Assembly: GCA_027315365.1 (NCBI GenBank)
Contig: DAHUYF010000074.1
Location: 1 to 64,000, forward strand
Reading direction: 5' to 3'
DNA: 64,000 bases
From: Rhodospirillales bacterium
Lineage (GTDB): Bacteria > Pseudomonadota > Alphaproteobacteria > ATCC43930 > CGMCC-115725
The notes under the pieces were generated by a model. The model saw nothing but the letters and a program-made list of their open reading frames with translations, was not told where the DNA came from and ran no database searches. This document shows positions 20,206 to 30,327 of the stretch, in pieces. The stretch's first letter is position 1. The number at the start of each line of letters is the position of its first letter. A program made the translations under genes and the position numbers.

Positions 20206-21174
20206 ATGACGTTTAGAGCGATCCTCGCGCTTGCCCTGACGCTGCTCGTCTTCCCGGCTTGGGCGCAAATCGCAAAGCCGTCGCCGGCCGGCGGCGATCC
20301 GGTGGTGGCGCGCATCAACGGCTTCGAAGTGCACCGCTCCGACATCGAAGAGGCGGCGCGCAGCCTGCCGCCCCAGGTCCAGCAGCAGCAGGCGCCGGAC
20401 AAGATCTATATGGGGCTGCTCGAGCAGATGATCGCGACCCGGCTGATGGCGGATGCCGCGCGCAAGGCCAAGGTGCAGGAAGAGCCCGACGTGAAGCGTC
20501 GCCTGCTGCTCACCCAGGACCAGGTGGTCGCCCAGCTCTACGTCAACCAGCTGATGAAGAAGGGCGTCACCGATCAGAAGCTCAAGGCGGCGTATGACAA
20601 ATACGTTAAGGACGCGCCGCCGCGCGAGGAGGTCAAGGCGCGCCACATCCTGGTTGCCAGCGAGGCCGAGGCGAAGGCGATCATCGAGCAGCTCAAGAAG
20701 GGCGCCGATTTCGCCACCCTCGCCAAGGAGAAGAGCACCGATCCCGCGGCCAAGACCTCGGGCGGCGATCTCGGCTGGTTCACCAAGGATCAGATGGTGC
20801 CGGCATTCGCCGACGCCGCCTTCAAGCTGAAGAAGGACGAGATCACCGACACGCCGGTCAAGACGCAATTCGGCTGGCACGTGATCAAGGTCGAGGACCG
20901 CCGCACGGCGCCGACCCCGACCTTCGACCAGGTGAAGCCGCAACTCACCGATATGGTCGAACGCGAGGTCCTGGCGGAAAAGATGAAGGAGCTGAGGACC
21001 GCGGCCAAGATCGAGGTCTTCAACGCCGACGGCACCCGCCCCGGCTCGCCGCGGATCGGCCCGGCCCCGGGACCGAGCGTGTCGGGCGCTCCGGCGGGCG
21101 CCGCGCCGGGTGCCCCGGCGGGCGCGGTGCCGGGCGCACCGGTGCTCTCGCCGGCGACCAAGCCGAAGGACTAG
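20206..21174 (+). CDS. Parvulin-type peptidyl-prolyl isomerase (PpiC/SurA-like)
   Basis: The 322-residue protein has a signal peptide (ILALALTLLVFPAWAQ). An N-terminal helical SurA-like region follows, then a parvulin domain (about 140-235) with VKARHILVASEAEA, GGDLGWFTKDQMVPAFADAAF and TQFGWHVIKVEDR. It should act on exported proteins in the periplasm. The last 45 residues are a low-complexity Gly/Ala/Pro tail with repeats of the type GAPAGA, unusual for the family. AAAGGA lies at good spacing before the ATG. It diverges from secA and is followed by argJ in 31 bases. Confidence 0.93.
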   Translation: MTFRAILALALTLLVFPAWAQIAKPSPAGGDPVVARINGFEVHRSDIEEAARSLPPQVQQQQAPDKIYMGLLEQMIATRLMADAARKAKVQEEPDVKRRLLLTQDQVVAQLYVNQLMKKGVTDQKLKAAYDKYVKDAPPREEVKARHILVASEAEAKAIIEQLKKGADFATLAKEKSTDPAAKTSGGDLGWFTKDQMVPAFADAAFKLKKDEITDTPVKTQFGWHVIKVEDRRTAPTPTFDQVKPQLTDMVEREVLAEKMKELRTAAKIEVFNADGTRPGSPRIGPAPGPSVSGAPAGAAPGAPAGAVPGAPVLSPATKPKD

Positions 21175-21205
21175 CGGCGGCGGAGCTGCCGCCGGGAGCC
21201 GCGCC

Positions 21206-22435
21206 ATGGCCGCGCCGTCACCGCTCGCGCCCGACCGGACGCCCGACCTGCCGCCGCTCGCCGGGGTCAGGCTTGCCGCGACGAGTTGCGGCATCCGCTA
21301 CCGCGGCCGTCCGGATCTGATGGTGGCGCTGCTCGACCCCGGCACCAGCGTCGCCGGCGTCTTCACCCGCTCGCTCACCTGCGGCGCGCCGGTGGATTGG
21401 TGCCGCGCCGCGCTGCTGCGCGGCAAGGCGCGGGCGATCGTGGTCAATTCCGGCAACTCCAACGTCTTCACCGGCCGCAGCGGGCGCAAGGTGGTGGAAG
21501 ACACCGCGCGCGCCATGGCGACGCTCGTGCCGTGCCACCCGCGCGAGGTCTACATCTCCTCGACCGGCGTCATCGGCGAGCCGCCGCCCGGCGAGAAGAT
21601 CATCGCCGGGCTGGCGCCCGCCGTCGCGGCGGCCACCGCGACGGGGTGGATGGCGGCGGCGCAGGCGATCATGACCACCGACACCTTTCCCAAGCTCGCC
21701 ACGGCGCTGGCCGAGATCGACGGCGTCGCGGTGACGATCAACGGCTTCGCCAAGGGTTCGGGCATGATCGCGCCGGACATGGCGACCATGCTCGCCTATC
21801 TCTTCACCGACGCGGCGATCCCGGCCAAGGTGCTGCAGCAGCTGCTCGGCGCCGCGAACGAGCGCTCCTTCAACTCGATCACCGTCGACGGCGACACGTC
21901 GACCAGCGACACGGTCCTGCTGGCCGCGACCGGAAAGGCGCGGCACAAGCGCGTGACCCGCGCCGGCGATCCCCGGCTCAAGGGCTTCCGCCGCGCGCTC
22001 GAGCAGGTGATGGTCGATCTCGCCCAGCAGATCGTGCGCGACGGCGAAGGCGCCGAGAAATTCGTCACCATCGAGGTCAGCGGCGCCGCCTCGGCGCGGG
22101 CGGCGCGGCGCGTCGGTCTCGCGGTCGGCAACTCGCCGCTGGTCAAGACCGCGCTGGCGGCGGGCGACGCCAATTGGGGCCGCATCGTCATGGCGGTGGG
22201 CAAGGCCGGCGAGAAGGCCGATCGCGACCGCCTCGCCATCAGCGTCGGCGGCGTCCGCATCGCCGAGAAGGGCGGCCCGGTGCCGGGCTATGACGAGGCG
22301 CCGGTGACCAAGCACATGGCCGGGCGCCGCATCCACATCGCGCTCGATCTCGGCATCGGCAACGGCCGCTGGACGGTGTGGACCTGCGACCTCACGCATC
22401 GCTACATCGACATCAATGGCAGCTACCGGAGCTGA
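21206..22435 (+). CDS. argJ: Bifunctional glutamate N-acetyltransferase / amino-acid acetyltransferase
   Basis: The 409-residue protein has the ArgJ self-cleavage motif with the catalytic Thr in KGSGMIAPDMATMLAYL (the Thr of MATML becomes the N-terminus of the beta chain). It also has VNSGNSNVFTG and AGDANWGRIVMAVG. It recycles the acetyl group from N-acetylornithine to glutamate in arginine synthesis. The start at 21206 matches the family length. Its last 20 bases overlap the mutT start, suggesting coupled translation. Confidence 0.97.
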   Translation: MAAPSPLAPDRTPDLPPLAGVRLAATSCGIRYRGRPDLMVALLDPGTSVAGVFTRSLTCGAPVDWCRAALLRGKARAIVVNSGNSNVFTGRSGRKVVEDTARAMATLVPCHPREVYISSTGVIGEPPPGEKIIAGLAPAVAAATATGWMAAAQAIMTTDTFPKLATALAEIDGVAVTINGFAKGSGMIAPDMATMLAYLFTDAAIPAKVLQQLLGAANERSFNSITVDGDTSTSDTVLLAATGKARHKRVTRAGDPRLKGFRRALEQVMVDLAQQIVRDGEGAEKFVTIEVSGAASARAARRVGLAVGNSPLVKTALAAGDANWGRIVMAVGKAGEKADRDRLAISVGGVRIAEKGGPVPGYDEAPVTKHMAGRRIHIALDLGIGNGRWTVWTCDLTHRYIDINGSYRS

Positions 22436-22838
22436 GCGCCGGCCGGTCGTCCTGGTCGTCGCGGTGGCGCTGATCGACGCGGACGGGCGCGTGCTGCTGG
22501 CGCAGCGGCCCGAAGGCAAGATGATGGCCGGGCTGTGGGAATTCCCCGGCGGCAAGGTGCAGCCGGGCGAGACGCCGGAAGCGGCGCTCATCCGCGAGCT
22601 CAAGGAAGAACTCGGCATCGACGTCAGCGAAGCCTGCCTCGCGCCGCTGACCTTCGCCTCGCACCGCTACGAGGGCTTTCACCTGCTGATGCCGCTCTAT
22701 GTCTGCCGCCGCTGGAGCGGCACCGTGGCGGCGCAGGAGGGTCAGGCCCTCGCCTGGGCGCGGCCGCACACGCTCGACCGATACGCCATGCCGCCGGCCG
22801 ACAAGCCGCTGGTGGCGATGCTGCGCGACCTGCTGTAG
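22416..22838 (+). CDS. mutT: MutT-type NUDIX hydrolase (8-oxo-dGTP diphosphatase)
   Basis: The 140-residue protein has a complete NUDIX box, GGKVQPGETPEAALIRELKEELGID, read as GX5EX7REUXEEXGU at about residues 48-70. It also has LLAQRPEGKMMAGLWEFPGGK, typical of MutT. It should remove oxidised dGTP from the pool. It overlaps argJ by 20 bases, an arrangement common in alphaproteobacteria, and converges with the next gene over 9 bases. Confidence 0.92.
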   Translation: MAATGAERRPVVLVVAVALIDADGRVLLAQRPEGKMMAGLWEFPGGKVQPGETPEAALIRELKEELGIDVSEACLAPLTFASHRYEGFHLLMPLYVCRRWSGTVAAQEGQALAWARPHTLDRYAMPPADKPLVAMLRDLL

Positions 22839-22847
22839 GCGGTCCGG

Positions 22848-23513
22848 TCAGCCGCCGCCGGCCGCGGCGACTTCCTGCCGCCGCTGCAGCACGAAATCGA
22901 TCGCCTTGCCGTGCTCGGCGGTGCGGAAGGCGATCGGCGTGCCGCTGTCGTCGAACCAGACGAATTGGTGCTTGTCGCTGACGATCTCGTATTGGTGGAG
23001 ACGCAGCGTGGTGCCGGCGAGCGCCACCGGCTCGGTCTCGCCGCCGCTGATATGCACCGGCAGGACCTCGCCGGTGCGGGTCGACATCATGAATTTGGCG
23101 TTGAGCACCATCGCCGACCAGGGATTGGAGGGATGGACGCCGGCCGGCGCCATGACCGTCCCGGCGGGACCGCTGATGGCAAAGCCGCCGTCGCGCGCCT
23201 CGCCATGCACGGTGAGCGGCTTGCCGTCGGTGACGGTGACGCTGTCGAAGGAGACGAGCTTCTGGCCCTCCCAATGCTCGCTCCGCCGCGCCTCCTGGCG
23301 GTAGAGGGTGATCCCGAGCACCCGCACCGCGATGCGCAGGTTGCTCGTCACCTGGGTGGTCTGGCCGACGCGCTCGATCTCGTTGGTATAGGTGCCGATA
23401 TCCCCGTAGGTGGGGTGAATGACGCGGTATTCGTAGCGCTGGGCCGCCGCCGCCGGCGCGGCCAGGGCCGCCGCCAGCAGCCCGGCGAAGAGGAGGATGA
23501 TCGGTCGGCTCAT
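22848..23513 (-). CDS. Secreted beta-rich protein, DUF6134-like
   Basis: The 221-residue protein starts at MSRPIILLFAGLLAAALAAPAAAAQ, a clear signal peptide. The mature part is beta-rich, with YEYRVIHPTYGDIGTYTN, WEGQKLVSFDSVTVTDG and HPSNPWSAMVLNAKFMMSTRTGEV. This resembles a family annotated as DUF6134 in alphaproteobacteria; I am not certain of that name. It probably is a periplasmic or outer-membrane-associated protein. An in-frame ATG at 23540 would lengthen it by 9 residues and weaken the signal peptide. Confidence 0.65.
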   Translation of the reverse strand: MSRPIILLFAGLLAAALAAPAAAAQRYEYRVIHPTYGDIGTYTNEIERVGQTTQVTSNLRIAVRVLGITLYRQEARRSEHWEGQKLVSFDSVTVTDGKPLTVHGEARDGGFAISGPAGTVMAPAGVHPSNPWSAMVLNAKFMMSTRTGEVLPVHISGGETEPVALAGTTLRLHQYEIVSDKHQFVWFDDSGTPIAFRTAEHGKAIDFVLQRRQEVAAAGGG

Positions 23514-23587
23514 CTCGCGCTCACTTGACGGGCACGGCACGGGTCGGCTGCGATATTAAGGCAAATGCCGGCGCAAGGCTATCGGTG

Positions 23588-25510
<1,923 letters not shown>

Positions 25511-25645
25511 GAGCCGAGCGAGCCTTGGGCCGGAACAGCCCGAAGCCGCCCCGCGCCAGGCCGGATGGTCGCAAGACGAGCCTAAAGAGGGATTAACCGA
25601 CGGAACTATTCTCCTTATCGGCGCATTGGATAGATCGACTTCAAT

Positions 25646-26557
25646 CTATCCTGCCTTGTCCCCGGCGGGATGCTCGGTCGCGCCCAGCGCGTCGGCGAGC
25701 CGGCCTTGCGCGCTGCCGGGGCGCAGCGGCTGCGGCTGGGCCGGATGCGGCGCCCAGGCGGTCAGGGTCATGATCTCGAAGCGGACGGCGATGCGTCCGT
25801 CGGGCCGCCCGAACCGCTCGCGATAGAGCGCGACGGCGCGGCCCAGCGTCGCGCGCCGGGTGAAGCCGCGGCGGCGCTCGGCCACGGCGTTGCTCTCGCC
25901 CATGGCGCGCAGGTCGTGCATCAGCGCAAGCGCATCCGGATATGTCACCTCGATGGTGTCGCTGTCGGCCACCGGCAGGGCGAAGCCGGCGCGCTGCAGC
26001 AGCTGGCCGAGATCGCGCAGATCGGCAAAGGGCGACACCCGCGGGCTCGCCCCGCCCTCCTCGGCCAGCTCGGCCTCCATCAGCGCCCGGCGCAGCTCGG
26101 CCAGGGTCTCGCCGCCGAACAGCGAGGCCAGCAGCAGCCCGTCGGGCTTCAGCACCTGGCGCAGCTGCAGCAGGGCGCCGGGCAGATCGTTGGTCCAATG
26201 CAGGTCGAGATTGCTCAGCACGAGATCGAAGGCCCCGGGCTTGAACGGCAGCGCCTCGGCCTCGGCGACCGCCGCCGGTGGCGGCAGGCGCCGCGCGAAC
26301 CCCCAGGCGGCATCGACCTGGATCAGCGTCTCGATGCCGCCGCGGCCGGCCAGCCGGGCCGCCAGCACGCCGTGGCGGCAGCCGAGATCGAGCGCCAGCG
26401 GAAAGCCGCGGGCGACATCCGCCAGGCGGTCCACCAGGCGCTCCGCGGTCTCCTGAAACAGAAAATCGGCCCGGCCGGGATCGCGCGCGGCGCGGTCGCG
26501 ATGCAGGCGCAGCGCCCGGCGGTCGAAGACGCGCAAGGGATCGGCGGCGGGCGGCAT
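25646..26557 (-). CDS. BioC/NDUFAF5-like SAM-dependent methyltransferase
   Basis: The 303-residue protein is a class I methyltransferase with ALDLGCRHGVLAARLA (motif I) and LPFKPGAFDLVLSNLDLHWTNDLPGAL (post-II). It resembles the alphaproteobacterial BioC-like group related to mitochondrial NDUFAF5: the FDRRALRLHRDRAARDP start and LHWTNDLPG are both shared with that group. It could methylate a malonyl-thioester (BioC) or a complex I subunit arginine (NDUFAF5). It diverges from comF, a common neighbourhood. The longer upstream frame has no supporting homology and was not used. Confidence 0.83.
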   Translation of the reverse strand: MPPAADPLRVFDRRALRLHRDRAARDPGRADFLFQETAERLVDRLADVARGFPLALDLGCRHGVLAARLAGRGGIETLIQVDAAWGFARRLPPPAAVAEAEALPFKPGAFDLVLSNLDLHWTNDLPGALLQLRQVLKPDGLLLASLFGGETLAELRRALMEAELAEEGGASPRVSPFADLRDLGQLLQRAGFALPVADSDTIEVTYPDALALMHDLRAMGESNAVAERRRGFTRRATLGRAVALYRERFGRPDGRIAVRFEIMTLTAWAPHPAQPQPLRPGSAQGRLADALGATEHPAGDKAG

Positions 26558-26653
26558 GGCCGGTATATGGCACGGCCGCCGCGACCGCGCCAGATGTGGA
26601 CAAGGCGCGGCCGTCGTTGACAGCCGCGGGGCGGCGCGCTGACATTCCCGGCG

Positions 26654-27403
26654 ATGCAGAGCCTCGCCCGACCGCCGGCGCTGCGCCGCGCCGCCGCGGC
26701 GCTGCTCGACCTGGTGCTGCCGCCGCGCTGCCTTTCCTGTGGCGCGACGGTGACCAGCGCTGGCACGCTCTGCGCCCGATGCTGGCGCGCGGTGACATTC
26801 CTCGGCACCCCGTGCTGCGCCTGCTGCGGCCTGCCCTTCGAGTTCGAGCTGGAAGCGGCGGCGCTCTGCGGCGAGTGCCTGCGCTCTCCCCCGGCCTTCG
26901 ACCGCGCCCGCGCGGCGATGCGCTATGACGAGGCCAGCCGCACGCTGGTATTGGCCTTCAAGCATGGCGACCGGCTGCATCTCGCCCCGGCCTTCGGCCG
27001 CTGGCTGCGCCGCGCCGGCGGCGAGCTGGTCGCGCAGGCCGAGATCGCCGTCCCGGTGCCGCTGCATTGGACGCGGCTCTTCGCCCGCCGCTACAACCAA
27101 GCTGCGGTGCTGGCGCACGCGCTGCACGAGGCGGGTGGCCCGCCAGTCGGCGCCGACTGGCTGATCCGGCGGCGCCGCACGCCCTCGCAAGGCAAGCGCA
27201 ACGCCACCGCCCGCGCGCAGAACGTCCGCGCCGCCTTCGCCGCGAATCCGGGCCGCGAGATTCGCGGCAAGCGCATCCTGCTGGTCGACGACGTCTTCAC
27301 CACCGGCGCCACTGTCGCGGAATGCGCCCGCGTGCTGCGCCGCGCCGGCGCGGCACACGTCGACGTCCTCACCCTCGCCCGCGCGCTGCGCCAGGAGGGC
27401 TGA
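26654..27403 (+). CDS. comF: ComF family phosphoribosyltransferase-like protein
   Basis: The 249-residue protein has an N-terminal zinc ribbon (CLSCG, then CARCW, CCACCG and CGEC) and a C-terminal phosphoribosyltransferase domain with ILLVDDVFTTGATV near residue 215. ComF proteins are linked to DNA uptake in competent bacteria. It is in the classic alphaproteobacterial neighbourhood with grxC, a nitrilase-family hydrolase and DUF1178, though a 163-residue unknown gene interrupts it here. Confidence 0.9.
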   Translation: MQSLARPPALRRAAAALLDLVLPPRCLSCGATVTSAGTLCARCWRAVTFLGTPCCACCGLPFEFELEAAALCGECLRSPPAFDRARAAMRYDEASRTLVLAFKHGDRLHLAPAFGRWLRRAGGELVAQAEIAVPVPLHWTRLFARRYNQAAVLAHALHEAGGPPVGADWLIRRRRTPSQGKRNATARAQNVRAAFAANPGREIRGKRILLVDDVFTTGATVAECARVLRRAGAAHVDVLTLARALRQEG

Positions 27404-27416
27404 ATAAGGCGGATCC

Positions 27417-27442
27417 GGCGAGGCGGCGTCACCCTCGCCGCC
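27417..27442 (+). other. Two mutually exclusive hairpins after comF
   Basis: GGCGAGG (27417-27423) can pair with CCTCGCC (27433-27439), or GGCGGCG (27422-27428) can pair with CGCCGCC (27436-27442). Each gives a 7-bp stem and the two overlap. They follow the comF stop by 14 bases and may end its transcript, although no T-tract follows. Confidence 0.35.
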
Positions 27443-27465
27443 TGCCCGGGCGTTCATATAATATA

Positions 27466-27504
27466 TTGATTTATCTTGTATTTTCCTTGATAATACAAAA
27501 TAAA
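27466..27504 (+). promoter_or_regulatory. AT-rich promoter inside a 13-bp imperfect palindrome
   Basis: TTGATT (27466-27471) and GATAAT (27489-27494) are 17 bases apart. An imperfect inverted repeat overlaps them: TTTATCTTGTATT (27470-27482) matches the reverse complement of AATACAAAATAAA (27492-27504) at 12 of 13 positions, with a 9-base loop. The whole stretch (about 27455-27505) is AT-rich in a genome near 70% GC. It resembles a promoter overlapped by an operator. Confidence 0.6.
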
Positions 27505-27549
27505 CCAGGGACGGAGGATGATGGCGGGCTGGGGTGAAAGGGGCGTAGC

Positions 27550-28041
27550 ATGTCGTTCGCCACAGACGCCGCCAAAAAACGCGAAGCCGAGCAGCGCCTG
27601 CTCGATGCCGCCATGGCCGAATGCGACAAGATGCTCGAGGGCATGCGCATGGCACCGCCGGCCGAAGCCGACCGGACCAGAACGCGGCTCGACGAGAAGA
27701 TGAAAAGCAATTCCAAGCTGCCGACGGAGTTCAAGCGCAAGACGCTGGAAGCGGCCCGCGCCTTCGAATGCATGGCCAATATGCGCGCCACCGATACCGC
27801 GTTGAGCCAGGCCATGCACAAGGCGCGCAGCGACGATCTCATCGAGCGCAACCGCCTGGTTGGCGAAGCCCGGGTGTTCTGCGGCAAGGCCGCCTCGCTC
27901 GGCGCCGACGGCCATTTCCGGACCACGGTCGACCACAAGATCGAGATCATCATGCTGACCGGGCAGGTCGAGCATAAGGGCCCGACCATCGCCAAGCCGC
28001 GCGACACCGCGCCGAAGAACCCGCACGCTGCCAAGGCCTGA
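27550..28041 (+). CDS. Hypothetical helical cytoplasmic protein
   Basis: The 163-residue protein has no signal peptide or membrane segment and is predicted by eye to be nearly all-helical, rich in Ala, Lys, Glu and Arg. Three Cys residues (CDKML, FECMA and VFCGK) are spread out and form no known motif. The C-terminus is a Pro/Lys-rich tail. I do not recognise the family. GAAAGGGG precedes the ATG. It has its own AT-rich palindromic promoter and interrupts the usual comF-grxC neighbourhood. Confidence 0.65.
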   Translation: MSFATDAAKKREAEQRLLDAAMAECDKMLEGMRMAPPAEADRTRTRLDEKMKSNSKLPTEFKRKTLEAARAFECMANMRATDTALSQAMHKARSDDLIERNRLVGEARVFCGKAASLGADGHFRTTVDHKIEIIMLTGQVEHKGPTIAKPRDTAPKNPHAAKA

Positions 28042-28127
28042 CCGCCCCGCCGGCGGCCGCGATACCGCTTGATTTGCTGCGATTTTCGATTAGATGGAAC
28101 GGGCGAAACTTCCGGCTGGAGCGGGTC

Positions 28128-28394
28128 ATGGCGCGGGTTGAAGTCTATTCGACGCTGTTCTGCCCCTACTGCGCGCGGGCGAAAAGCCTGCTCGCCAGGA
28201 AGGGCGTCGACTTCATCAACATCGACATCATCGAGGACACCGCCCGGCGCGCCGAGATGGTCGAGCGCTCGGGCGGGCGCCAGACCGTGCCGCAGATCTT
28301 CATCGACGGCGAGCATATCGGCGGCTCGGACGACCTCTACGCACTCGACCGCGCCGGCGGCCTCGACGCCAAGCTCGGCATCGCCGGTCCATGA
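28128..28394 (+). CDS. grxC: Glutaredoxin 3
   Basis: The 88-residue protein carries the dithiol active site CPYC at residues 12-15, the cis-Pro loop QTVPQIFID, and the GSDD glutathione-binding turn. It reduces disulfides with glutathione. It overlaps the following hydrolase start by four bases (ATGA). It also matches GrxC in length. Confidence 0.96.
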   Translation: MARVEVYSTLFCPYCARAKSLLARKGVDFINIDIIEDTARRAEMVERSGGRQTVPQIFIDGEHIGGSDDLYALDRAGGLDAKLGIAGP

Positions 28395-29281
28395 GCGGCC
28401 GCTTCAAGGCGGCCTGCATCCAGCTCTCCTCGGCGCGCGAGGTCGAGCCCAACATCGCGGCGGCGAGCGCGCTGGTCCGCGCCGCGCGCCACGCCGGCGC
28501 CGATCTCATCATGACGCCCGAGGTTAGCGACATGATGGAGCCCAAGCGCGCCCAGCGCCTCGCCAAGGCCAGGGACGAAGACTCCCATGCCATGCTTGGC
28601 GCCTTCCGCGATCTCGCGCGCGAGACCGGCGCGTGGCTGCTGCTGGGCTCGGCGGCGGTACGCCGCGGCGACGACGCGGAGCGGCTCGCCAACCGTTCCT
28701 TCCTGATCGCGCCCGACGGCGATGTGGCCGCGCGCTACGACAAGATCCATATGTTCGATGTCGAGCTGGCCAGCGGCGAAAGCTATCGCGAATCGAATGC
28801 CTTCCGGCCCGGCGACGCGGCCGTGCTCGCGCCGCTGCCCTGGGGCCTGCTCGGCATGACCGTGTGCTACGATCTGCGCTTTCCCCATCTCTACCGCGCG
28901 CTGGCCCAGGCTGGCGCCGATTTCCTGTCGATCCCGTCGGCCTTCACCGTGCCGACCGGGCGGGCTCATTGGCATGTGCTGCTGCGCGCGCGGGCGATCG
29001 AGACCGGCGCCTTCGTCTTCGCCCCGGCGCAATGCGGCGAGCATGCCGAAGGGCGCAAGACCTATGGCCATTCGCTGATCGTGGCACCTTGGGGCGAGAT
29101 CCTGGCCGAGGCCGAGGACGGCACCGGCTTCGTCATCGCCGAGATCGACCCGGCCGAGACCGAGAAGGCGCGCCGCGCCGTACCGTCGCTCAGCCATGAC
29201 CGGCCCTATGCCGCGCCGGCGCGCTGGCGGCGGAATAGATCGGCGCGGCTCAGGCGGGCAGCGCGCCGACCTCGCCCTTGA
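28391..29281 (+). CDS. Carbon-nitrogen hydrolase (nitrilase family, Nit-like)
   Basis: The 296-residue protein has the triad Glu44 (TPEVSDM), Lys118 (DKIHMFDV) and Cys159 (TVCYDLRFP) of the nitrilase superfamily. It resembles the Nit subgroup, whose members remove deaminated glutathione. That fits coupling to glutaredoxin through an ATGA overlap. About the last 20 residues (Arg-rich) lie beyond the usual end and overlap the convergent methyltransferase gene by 32 bases. Confidence 0.9.
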   Translation: MSGRFKAACIQLSSAREVEPNIAAASALVRAARHAGADLIMTPEVSDMMEPKRAQRLAKARDEDSHAMLGAFRDLARETGAWLLLGSAAVRRGDDAERLANRSFLIAPDGDVAARYDKIHMFDVELASGESYRESNAFRPGDAAVLAPLPWGLLGMTVCYDLRFPHLYRALAQAGADFLSIPSAFTVPTGRAHWHVLLRARAIETGAFVFAPAQCGEHAEGRKTYGHSLIVAPWGEILAEAEDGTGFVIAEIDPAETEKARRAVPSLSHDRPYAAPARWRRNRSARLRRAARRPRP

Positions 29282-29810
29282 CCGCGGCGAGACGCTGGAT
29301 CACCGCCGGGCGCGGCGCCGCGACCAGCCCCTGCTCGAAGGCGACGATGCCGAGCCGGCCGAGATAGGCCGCCAGCAGCTCGCCTGGGCGCAGCAGGAAC
29401 TCCGGATTGGCGGGCCGGCCCAGCCGCTCGTTGCCGAGCATGAAGGTTTCGTAGAGCAGCGCGCCCTGCGGCGCCAGCGCCGCCGCCAGCGCCGGCAGCA
29501 GCGGCCGCCAGAGATAGTTGGCAACGATGATGCCGTCATAGCCCTCGCCCAGCCGCCACGGGCCGCCATCCTCGAGATCGAGCTCGACGATCTCGCAGCC
29601 GTTATCGCCGGCAAAACCCGCCCGGAGCGCGGCCGCGTCGCGGTCGGCCGCGACCACGCGGTATCCGGCCGCGCGCAGCAGGCCGACATGCCGGCCGCCG
29701 CCCGCGGCAAGGTCGAGCACCCGTCCGCCCGGTGCGATCAGCGGCAGGAAGCGGCGAATCCAGGCGGAAGGGGAGGTTGGCAGGGGCACCGGCGTTGACC
29801 TCGTTGGCAC
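29250..29810 (-). CDS. Class I SAM-dependent methyltransferase
   Basis: The 186-residue protein (from GTG 29810) has motif I VLDLAAGGGRHVGLL, the acidic residue at the end of strand 2 (VAADRD), and LVYETF-like LLYETFMLGNERLGRPANPEFLLRPGELL. The last segment is typical of a small TehB-like bacterial methyltransferase group. A second GTG at 29789 is possible. The longer frame to 29888 overlaps the DUF1178 gene and carries no homology-like sequence. Substrate is unknown. Confidence 0.78.
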   Translation of the reverse strand: MPTRSTPVPLPTSPSAWIRRFLPLIAPGGRVLDLAAGGGRHVGLLRAAGYRVVAADRDAAALRAGFAGDNGCEIVELDLEDGGPWRLGEGYDGIIVANYLWRPLLPALAAALAPQGALLYETFMLGNERLGRPANPEFLLRPGELLAAYLGRLGIVAFEQGLVAAPRPAVIQRLAAVKGEVGALPA

Positions 29811-29874
29811 TCGACAAGCATGATTGCTAAACCCTGGCGAGGCGTGTATCAACGGGCAAAAGGTCCGGTATGGC

Positions 29875-30303
29875 ATGATCCTGTTCAAGCTCAGATGCGG
29901 CGATGGTCATGAATTCGAGGGCTGGTTCCGCGACGGCGCCACCTATGAGCGCCAGGCGCAGCGCGGCCTGATCGCCTGTCCCGAATGCGGCGAAAAATCG
30001 GTCGAGAAGGCGCCGATGGCGCCGCGCCTCGCGCGCGCCGCGGCGGCGCCGGCCGCGGCCGAGCCGCAGGCGCCGCCCTCGCCGGAGCAGCTTCGCCGGA
30101 TGCTGCAGCAGGTGCGCAAGCACATCGAAGCCCAATGCGATTATGTCGGCGAGCGCTTTGCCGAGGAGGCGCGGCGCATCCACAAGGGCGAGAGCGAAGC
30201 GCGCGGCATCTATGGCGAGGCGAGCGAGGCGGAATCGCAGGCACTCGCCGATGAGGGCATCGAGGTCGCGCGCATCCCCTGGGTTCCCGCCAGCGACGCC
30301 TGA
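29875..30303 (+). CDS. DUF1178 family protein
   Basis: The 142-residue protein starts MILFKLRCGDGHEFEGWFRDGATYERQ and has CPECGEKSVEKAPMAPRL, a match to DUF1178 with its single CxxC (plus the N-terminal Cys). A helical C-terminal part ends with IPWVP. It is probably a small zinc-binding protein. It accompanies grxC and the Nit-like hydrolase in many alphaproteobacteria. An earlier in-frame start exists, but this ATG fits the family exactly. Confidence 0.9.
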   Translation: MILFKLRCGDGHEFEGWFRDGATYERQAQRGLIACPECGEKSVEKAPMAPRLARAAAAPAAAEPQAPPSPEQLRRMLQQVRKHIEAQCDYVGERFAEEARRIHKGESEARGIYGEASEAESQALADEGIEVARIPWVPASDA

Positions 30304-30327
30304 GCGCCGCTGCGGGACCGGCCGCCG

